Assembly: GCA_021798135.1 (NCBI GenBank)
Contig: JAJZYI010000033.1
Location: 1 to 16,258, forward strand
Direction: 5' to 3'
Length of the DNA stretch: 16,258 nucleotides
Origin: Actinomycetes bacterium
GTDB taxonomy: Bacteria > Actinomycetota > Acidimicrobiia > Acidimicrobiales > UBA8190
Shown: positions 6,453 to 11,197 of the stretch, one piece after another
Layout of the letters: every line of letters starts with the position of its first letter
Numbering within the stretch: position 1 is the stretch's first letter
The notes under the pieces: model-generated
Databases searched by the model: none
Told to the model about the DNA's origin: nothing
Seen by the model: the letters and a program-made list of their open reading frames with translations, nothing else
Made by a program: the position numbers and the translations under genes

Positions 6453-7381
6453 CGCCGCCACCGGCCCGCCAGTGCGACGGCAGGCGGCTCCCCGGCGTCC
6501 GCGCCCGCCTGCGGGCGGGTCCGGGCGGTCCACAGGTAGGCCACCAGCGGGAGCGGCAGCGCCACCACGAGCAGCACCAACGCGTACGGGAGGGCGGCGG
6601 CGAGCCCGCCCGACTCGAGCGTCACCCAGATCTGCATGGGCAGGCCGTAGGGGTGGTAGGCGATGACGATGACGGCGCCGAACGCTCCGATGGCCCTGGC
6701 CCACGCCATCGCCATGGCGCTGGCCAGCCCCGGTGCGGCGAGCGGCAGGGTCACGCGCCGGAACACCCGGGCCGGGGGGTCGCCGAGCAACGCGGCGTGC
6801 TGCTCGAGCTCGTGGTCGACGGCGGCGAACGACGCCTCGGCGCCGAGGACGTAGTACGGCGCGGCCTCGTAGACCTCGGCGAGCACCAGCGCGAAGAAGG
6901 TGTTGGAGGCCGACAGGTGCAGGTGCGACAGGCCCTCGCCGACGGGGGTCGTGGGCCCGACCAGGAAGACCAAGAGCAGGCCGATGACCAGGGGGGGCAG
7001 GAGCAGCGGCACGAGCACCGCCGTCTCCCACGCCCGGGTCGCGGGCAGGCGCCCGCGGGCCATGGCCCAGGCCAGAGGCGTGCCGGCCGCCGCCAGCACG
7101 CCCAGCGCCACGGCGCTGGCCTCGACCGACGTGACCAGCGGCTGCAGCGCCCCCGGGGCGGTCAGCGCCCGGCGCACGGCCCCTGGGTCGAGGTGCGCCA
7201 GGAGCGCGCCCAGCGGGCCGAGGAGGACCAGCAGCACCAGCGCGGCACCGGCGAGACCGGCTGCCCCCGACAGCCGTCGCGCGCCCGCCGTCGCCACGGC
7301 GAACGCCGCGCCGCGGCCCGGCGCAACTGCATCCGCCGGTGTCACCGCATCCGCCGGTGTCACCGCATCCGCCGGTGTCAC
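6449..7381 (-). CDS. modB: Molybdate/tungstate-type ABC transporter permease
   Basis: About 310 residues, a typical ModB/WtpB length. It forms the membrane channel of the oxyanion importer. Hydrophobic segments include AAGLAGAALVLLVLLGPLGA, VEASAVALGVLAAAG, AVLVPLLLPPLVIGLLLVFL, FFALVLAEVYEAAPYYVL, AIGAFGAVIVIAYHP and ALPYALVLLVVALPLPLVAY, about six helices. The EAA loop that docks on the ATPase is visible as EASFAAVDHELEQHAALLG, followed by the family's LPLAAPGL. GTG 7381 overlaps the TGA of the binding-protein gene (GTGA). The first 18 residues are VTPADA three times, encoded by an 18-bp triplication. In-frame GTGs at 7363 and 7345 are alternative starts, and the repeated peptide may not be needed for function. 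The stop overlaps the modC start. Confidence 0.93.
   Translation of the reverse strand: MTPADAVTPADAVTPADAVAPGRGAAFAVATAGARRLSGAAGLAGAALVLLVLLGPLGALLAHLDPGAVRRALTAPGALQPLVTSVEASAVALGVLAAAGTPLAWAMARGRLPATRAWETAVLVPLLLPPLVIGLLLVFLVGPTTPVGEGLSHLHLSASNTFFALVLAEVYEAAPYYVLGAEASFAAVDHELEQHAALLGDPPARVFRRVTLPLAAPGLASAMAMAWARAIGAFGAVIVIAYHPYGLPMQIWVTLESGGLAAALPYALVLLVVALPLPLVAYLWTARTRPQAGADAGEPPAVALAGRWRR
7327..7380. repeat. 18-bp tandem triplication at the binding-protein/permease junction
   Basis: Three copies (7327-7344, 7345-7362, 7363-7380) of ccgcatccgccggtgtca, the first with one change. On the minus strand each copy carries a GTGA, that is, a stop in the binding-protein frame overlapping a GTG start in the permease frame. 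Confidence 0.93.
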
Positions 7382-8457
7382 CGTGAAGACCGCACGGCCG
7401 CCAGGACCGCGGGGGGCACCGCCGCGCCGTCGCCGTGGACCGTCTCGGGCAGCAGCGTGAAGCCGGCCGCGGCATAGGCCCGCCGACCGGCCGCCGAGAG
7501 CTGGTAGGCGGCGAACGCGTCGGCGGCGGCCGCGTCGGCCGGCGACTGCCCCGGCTCGCGGACCGTCGCGACGTCGATCACCAACGGCGTGCCGTGCACG
7601 GTCCTCGCCGGGCTCGATCCGGTGCCCGGCACCACGACCGTGGCTGCGGCGTACCCGGCCGCGTCGGCCGGGTCGCCGAGGTCGATGCTGGCCGGCAGGG
7701 GCACGTAGGCCAGGTGCAGCTGCACCGCCTGGGACCGGAAGGCGCTGGCCGCGTCGAGCTGCCCGGCCTGCAGGTGCGCCTCGAGCGACGTCTCGGAGAA
7801 GATCTGCCCGACGTCGCCGGTGCCGCCCGTCGCCGCTCCCGGGCCCAGGATCCGCTGCACGATGGACGGCGGCAGGCCGAGGTCGCGCTGCGCGAGCTCC
7901 ACCATCATGACGAAGGCCTGGCCCTGCGGGTCGGTGGCAGGGTTCGTCCGCCCCAGCCGGAAGCCCGGTGACGCCATGGCCTCGAAGACCCGGGCCAGGG
8001 GCAGGCGGCCGGCGGCCGCCGCGCGGAAGGTCGCCGCGTGGGGGCCCTCCGGGTTGTAGGCGATGACGAGTGGACTGGCGGCGAAGCTCACGTACCACGG
8101 GGAGCGGGCCGTCCCCACCACGGCGAGCGGAGCGGCGCCGACGCTCTCGAACACGCCGGGCCGCACCTCGCCCGACGCGATCTCCTGGGCGAGGCCGAGG
8201 GACCCGCCCCCACGCCCGGTGAAGCCGTAGCCGGTGGCCCGCTGGAACGCCGGCCCGACCACCTCGTCGTCGACCTTCAGCAGGGAGCCGGCGAAGGCGA
8301 CGTCGGCCGTCCCCGCCCGCCGCTGGGCGGTGGAGGAAGCGGCGGAGGTCCCTGCGGAGGTCCCGCCGCCGCAGGCGCCGAGGAGCAGCGCTCCCGCGAC
8401 GACGCCGGCGCCCACGAGCCGCATCCGCTTGCTCCGACGGTGCATGGCTGCCCCCAT
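7378..8457 (-). CDS. ModA/WtpA-like oxyanion-binding lipoprotein
   Basis: About 359 residues. It is the solute-binding component of the importer, anchored outside the membrane. The N-terminus has a basic region (MHRRSKRMR), a hydrophobic core and a lipobox LLLGACGG, with the lipidated Cys near residue 29. The mature part starts with FAGSLLKVDDEVVGPAFQRATGYGFTGRGGGSLGLAQEIASG, the AGSL...GS pattern of ModA/WtpA-type proteins. The typical ADVF-like acidic motif reads PGVFESVGAAPL. Later landmarks are SPLVIAYNPEGPH, RTNPATDPQGQAFVMMVEL, TSLEAHLQAGQLDAASAF and a C-terminal lobe ending near FTLLPETVHG. Starts at ATG 8457 or 8445 are both possible. It is the first gene of the operon and has a leader of about 170 nt behind the proposed promoter. 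Whether it binds molybdate, tungstate or another oxyanion is not decidable here. Confidence 0.9.
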   Translation of the reverse strand: MGAAMHRRSKRMRLVGAGVVAGALLLGACGGGTSAGTSAASSTAQRRAGTADVAFAGSLLKVDDEVVGPAFQRATGYGFTGRGGGSLGLAQEIASGEVRPGVFESVGAAPLAVVGTARSPWYVSFAASPLVIAYNPEGPHAATFRAAAAGRLPLARVFEAMASPGFRLGRTNPATDPQGQAFVMMVELAQRDLGLPPSIVQRILGPGAATGGTGDVGQIFSETSLEAHLQAGQLDAASAFRSQAVQLHLAYVPLPASIDLGDPADAAGYAAATVVVPGTGSSPARTVHGTPLVIDVATVREPGQSPADAAAADAFAAYQLSAAGRRAYAAAGFTLLPETVHGDGAAVPPAVLAAVRSSR

Positions 8458-8466
8458 CTCGTGGTC

Positions 8467-8574
8467 CCGTCGGGTGGCCCCCGTTAGGTAGCCCCCGTTA
8501 GGTAGCCCCGTCAGGCGGTCCTGTCAGGTGCTCCCCCGTCGGGTCGTCCGGTCAGGTACCCCAGCAGGTGCCCC
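8467..8574. repeat. Degenerate 12-14-bp tandem repeats in the operon leader
   Basis: Eight consecutive units start at 8467, 8481, 8495, 8509, 8522, 8536, 8550 and 8563, with a consensus near ccgtcaggtggccc. Units 2 and 3 are identical (ccgttaggtagccc). They fill the DNA between the proposed transcription start and the binding-protein start codon. Confidence 0.75.
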
Positions 8575-8634
8575 GGCCCGGCCCGGCAGGCGGGGGCTGC
8601 CGCGACGCGGGTGCGAGCAGGCTCCCGTCGCGCC

Positions 8635-8663
8635 ACCGTAGCTGCGGCGCCCCCGCTGCGCAA
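8635..8663 (-). promoter_or_regulatory. Candidate promoter of the oxyanion transport operon
   Basis: On the minus strand, TTGCGC (8663-8658), a 17-bp spacer and TACGGT (8640-8635) fit a housekeeping sigma-factor promoter. Transcription would start near 8628 and give a leader of about 170 nt before the lipoprotein gene. The -35 box overlaps the distal arm of the inverted repeat at 8660-8695. It was recognised by eye only. Confidence 0.4.
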
Positions 8664-8695
8664 GCAACAGTTTCTCGCTCGCAACTACTGCTTGC
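8660..8695. promoter_or_regulatory. Inverted repeat, candidate operator of the transport operon
   Basis: The 13-nt arms gcaagcaacagtt (8660-8672) and aactactgcttgc (8683-8695) surround a 10-nt centre. 11 of 13 positions are complementary in DNA. In RNA of the minus strand the two remaining pairs would be G-U wobbles. It is set in a patch clearly less GC-rich than its surroundings. Arm centres are 23 bp apart, about two helical turns, and it overlaps the proposed -35 box. This suits binding of a dimeric repressor, most simply the HTH/PBP protein of the operon. Confidence 0.5.
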
Positions 8696-8741
8696 TCATC
8701 GCTCGCCGACCGGACCGGTCAGGCGGCCCGGGTGGCGGTCC

Positions 8742-8838
8742 CGCGACGGGTGGCGGGCCTCCGACGGGCAGCCGCCGCGACAGGTGGCCTCCCGCGACAG
8801 GTGGCCCCGCGACAGGTGGCCCCCGCGACAGGTCGAGG
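8742..8838. repeat. Degenerate 15-17-bp tandem repeats upstream of the operator
   Basis: About six units share the core cgcgacaggtggccc; the units at 8776, 8793, 8808 and 8823 are nearly identical. They resemble the leader repeats at 8467-8574 (shared caggtggccc core). They lie in a gap of about 700 bp (8458-9153) in which I see no convincing gene. The rest of that gap (8839-9153) is ordinary GC-rich sequence with scattered caggtgg words. Confidence 0.65.
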
Positions 8839-9153
8839 CGGAGTACCGCATCCGCGACCCGCTGCTCATGGCCCTGGCCGCCCCACGACAGGTGGAAGCG
8901 GGGGCTCAACGCCAGGCGCGCCGGAGCCGGCCCGGGCGCCGGAGCCAGGTGGCAGAGCACGGCGGGCAGGCGGCGCTCGCCCAGGGCGCAGGTGCAGGTG
9001 GCAGGGCACACTGCCAGGCGCGCTCGCGGTGGAGCACGCGAAGGTCAACCGGGCGCCGGCACCGTCGGCGGCTCCGCGGCGCAGGCCGGCGTGGGGCGAG
9101 GAAGCCCCGACGGTGCGTGCCGGGGCTCGGGCCTGCCCTCGGCGGGCCCGCGA

Positions 9154-10401
9154 TCAGCCGGGCCGGCTGAACGCCACCGGCGGCCCCGCCCACGTGATCG
9201 ACGTCACCATCACGTCCATGCCGGTCATGGGGGCCTGCACCACCTGCCCGCCCCCGATGTACATGGCCTCGTGGCCGAGGTAGCCGTCGTACGGGGAGTT
9301 GTAGAACACGATGTCACCGGGCTGCAGGTCGGCCTCGGAGATGTGGGTCGTGGCGCCGTACTGGCTGACGCTGTAGTGCGGGATGTCCACGCCGGCAGCG
9401 TGCCAGCTGTACATGACGAGCCCCGAGCAGTCGAAGCTGTCGGGGCCGGCGGCGCCCCACACGTACGGCTTCCCCACCTGCGCCATGGCGGTGCGCACGG
9501 CGATGGCGGCTTCCTGCTGCCAGCCGGCCGGCGCCGGCGGTGGCGGGCCCGCCGGCTGCGGCGGCGCGGGGAGGGCGCTGGCACCGTCGGCGGAGCCCGC
9601 CGGGACCTGGGCCGCCTTGGCCGCGGCGGCTGCCTTGGCCGCGGCGGCCGCCCTCGCCGCGGCAGCCGCCCTCGCCGCGGCCTGCTCTCGCTGGAGCTCG
9701 ATGGCGTGGGCCTGGGCCAGCAGCTGCTGCTGCAGGTCCTTGTTGACCGACGCGAGCTGCACGTTCTCGCTCGTCACGGCGGCCTCGGCCTGCTGGCGGG
9801 TGCGCTGCAGGGACGCCAGCGTCGCCTGCTGCGCAGCGAGCTCGCGGGTCAGCGAGCCCTGCTCCAGGCCGACGACGTGCTCGGCCGTCCGGAAGCGGTC
9901 CACGGCGCCGCGCAGCTCCGCGTCCGACACCTGCTGGTACTCGGCTCGTGCCGACGCGTTCGTCATGTCGGCGCTGAAGACGAGGAGGTCCGTGCCCGCG
10001 CCGGCACCGCCCATGTACGCCGCCAGGGCGTCGGCCCGGAGCTGGCGGCGGGCGGCGTCGGCCGAGGCGATGGCCGCGCTGAGCTGTGCCCGCACCTGCC
10101 GTATCTGCACCTGCGTCGCCTGGTACTCGGTCTGCGCCTGGTCGAACTGGTTCGACAGGTGCTGGATCTGGGCGTCGGCCGTGGCGATCTGGGCCGCCAG
10201 CTGGCTCGCCTGCGCCCGGTCGGACGCGATGCTCCCCGCGAACGCCGGTCGGGCGGCGGGCACCACCACGGCGGCGGCGACGACGAGCGAGCCCGCGAGC
10301 ACCCCCGACAGGCGGCGCCGACCCGACCGGCTCCCGCCGCGGAGACCGGCTGGCGACACCCCTTGCGCCACGCCGGCGCGACCCCATCGACACGTGCCCA
10401 T
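9154..10401 (-). CDS. Secreted NlpC/P60 peptidoglycan peptidase with coiled-coil domain (RipA-like)
   Basis: About 415 residues. A long basic N-region precedes a signal-peptide core LSGVLAGSLVVAAAVVV, with probable cleavage after residue 55 (ARPAFA|GS). Residues 57-240 form a heptad-rich coiled coil (SQLAAQIATADAQIQHLSNQ and QVSDAELRGAVDRF are parts of it), as in RipA/PcsB-type hydrolases. Next come an Ala-rich linker of (K/R)AAAAA units and a Pro-rich spacer. The NlpC/P60 domain follows, with catalytic Cys 325 in DSFDCSGLVMYSW, His 377 in GHEAMYIGGG and Gln 389 (VVQAP) at the third catalytic position. Such enzymes cut D-Glu to diaminopimelate bonds in stem peptides during division; the coiled coil usually restrains or targets them. 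ATG 10401 lies only 11 nt after a good -10 box, so the mRNA may be nearly leaderless. Confidence 0.93.
   Translation of the reverse strand: MGTCRWGRAGVAQGVSPAGLRGGSRSGRRRLSGVLAGSLVVAAAVVVPAARPAFAGSIASDRAQASQLAAQIATADAQIQHLSNQFDQAQTEYQATQVQIRQVRAQLSAAIASADAARRQLRADALAAYMGGAGAGTDLLVFSADMTNASARAEYQQVSDAELRGAVDRFRTAEHVVGLEQGSLTRELAAQQATLASLQRTRQQAEAAVTSENVQLASVNKDLQQQLLAQAHAIELQREQAAARAAAAARAAAAAKAAAAAKAAQVPAGSADGASALPAPPQPAGPPPPAPAGWQQEAAIAVRTAMAQVGKPYVWGAAGPDSFDCSGLVMYSWHAAGVDIPHYSVSQYGATTHISEADLQPGDIVFYNSPYDGYLGHEAMYIGGGQVVQAPMTGMDVMVTSITWAGPPVAFSRPG
9614..9685. repeat. 18-bp repeat, four copies, encoding the (K/R)AAAAA linker
   Basis: Units at 9614, 9632, 9650 and 9668 (gccttggccgcggcggct and variants) encode, on the minus strand, a basic residue plus five Ala per unit. 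The predicted product is a long charged alanine helix joining the coiled coil to the peptidase domain. Confidence 0.85.
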
Positions 10402-10412
10402 GACGGCTTCAG

Positions 10413-10442
10413 AGACTAGGCCGATTTTTCTTCATCTGGCAA
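10413..10442 (-). promoter_or_regulatory. Candidate promoter of the NlpC/P60 gene
   Basis: On the minus strand, TTGCCA (10442-10437), an 18-bp spacer and TAGTCT (10418-10413) lie in one of the few AT-rich patches of the window. The predicted start point is only a few nt before the ATG at 10401, so a leaderless or near-leaderless transcript is expected. Confidence 0.45.
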
Positions 10443-10469
10443 GGAATTTCGAACACGGCGCCAATCGTT
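10443..10469 (+). promoter_or_regulatory. Possible ECF-type promoter, divergent
   Basis: GGAAT (10443-10447), 19 nt, then GTT (10467-10469) resembles actinobacterial SigR-like promoters (GGAAT-N18/19-GTT). It directly abuts the NlpC -35 box and points toward the small secreted protein 300 nt away. Nothing else is evident between 10470 and 10759, so this stretch may be an untranslated leader. Confidence 0.2.
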
Positions 10470-10759
10470 GGTCCGATGGCGGGATGCCGCCACGCGCCGT
10501 GACGCCGGCCGGCCCGCCGGTCAGCCGGATGCGTGGGAACCGGGCGGGGCGCCCCACGCACGGTGGTCGAAGCCCGCGCCGGCAGCCCGTCGGCGGCCCG
10601 GGGCGCCGCTGCCGCTGGCCGGGCGCGTCGCGAAGCGGCGCGCTCAGGCCCCTCGTACGGAGCGCACAGAACCGTCACAAGGTCGCCCGCCAGGCTCGGG
10701 ACCGCCGCCGAGAGCACGGCGGCCCCGGCGCCCTCCCCGGGCGCCGGCGTGCCCACGGG

Positions 10760-10769
10760 AAGGAGGTGA
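10760..10769 (+). promoter_or_regulatory. Near-perfect Shine-Dalgarno of the small secreted protein
   Basis: AAGGAGGTGA complements the 16S rRNA 3' end over ten bases and lies 6 nt before the ATG at 10776. It is the strongest ribosome-binding site in the window and suggests high expression. Confidence 0.9.
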
Positions 10770-10775
10770 CAACTC

Positions 10776-11096
10776 ATGCGACTGCACGCACGGCATCTCG
10801 TGGCGTCCGTGGCCGTCGTCGGCGGGCTCGTCGGCGGGATGGCCGTCGGCGCCCACGCAGCCACCAGCGCGGGCTCGTCCGCGGTGTCGACGACCGCCGC
10901 CGGCGCCACCGGCTCCGGTGGCTCGACGGGCTCGACCGGCTCGTCGGCCGCCAACGGCTCGGCCGGCTCCGCTGGATCGTCGGCCGCCAACGGCTCGGCC
11001 GGCTCCGCTGGATCGTCGGCCGCCAACGGCTCGGCCGGCAACGGCGCTGGGTCGGGGACGACCCACAACTGCCCGCACGACGGCAGCGGCGGCTGA
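10776..11096 (+). CDS. Small secreted Ser/Gly/Ala-rich repeat protein
   Basis: 106 residues with no recognised family. The signal peptide MRLHARHLVASVAVVGGLVG, continuing to AVGAHA, is probably cut after residue 28. The mature part is Ser/Thr/Gly/Ala-rich, first TSAGSSAVSTTAAGATGSGG. About 2.8 copies of a 12-residue unit SSAANGSAGSAG follow, encoded by identical 36-bp DNA repeats. It ends in GTTHNCPHDGSGG, which contains its only Cys. The composition predicts a disordered, possibly O-glycosylated surface or wall-associated peptide. The very strong Shine-Dalgarno and the intact reading frame over the repeats argue that it is real and well translated. It lies between a wall hydrolase (divergent) and a c-di-GMP protein (convergent), without clear operon partners. 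Confidence 0.8.
   Translation: MRLHARHLVASVAVVGGLVGGMAVGAHAATSAGSSAVSTTAAGATGSGGSTGSTGSSAANGSAGSAGSSAANGSAGSAGSSAANGSAGNGAGSGTTHNCPHDGSGG
10941..11040. repeat. 36-bp tandem repeat, 2.8 copies, in the small secreted protein gene
   Basis: Copies at 10941-10976 and 10977-11012 are identical, and a partial third starts at 11013. The unit begins tcgtcggccgccaacggctc. The period keeps frame. Confidence 0.93.
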
Positions 11097-11144
11097 AGCA
11101 CCGGGTCGGCGGACCGGCCTACCCGACGGCCCCGGCGGTGCGGT

Positions 11145-11172
11145 GGGCCCGACGCACGAGTGGCGCGGGCCC
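11145..11172. terminator. Possible bidirectional terminator hairpin
   Basis: GGGCCCG (11145-11151) and CGGGCCC (11166-11172) can pair, with three further pairs past a one-base bulge, in the 100-nt gap between two convergent genes. There is no U-tract, as is common in very GC-rich genomes. Confidence 0.3.
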
Positions 11173-11197
11173 GCCGCCCGCCGCCGGCACCCCCCAT

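Noticed and set aside
8458..8700. Molybdenum-cofactor riboswitch in the operon leader
   Set aside because: I could not recognise the conserved Moco-aptamer elements. The leader is mostly degenerate short repeats, and the only strong hairpin lies upstream of the proposed start site.
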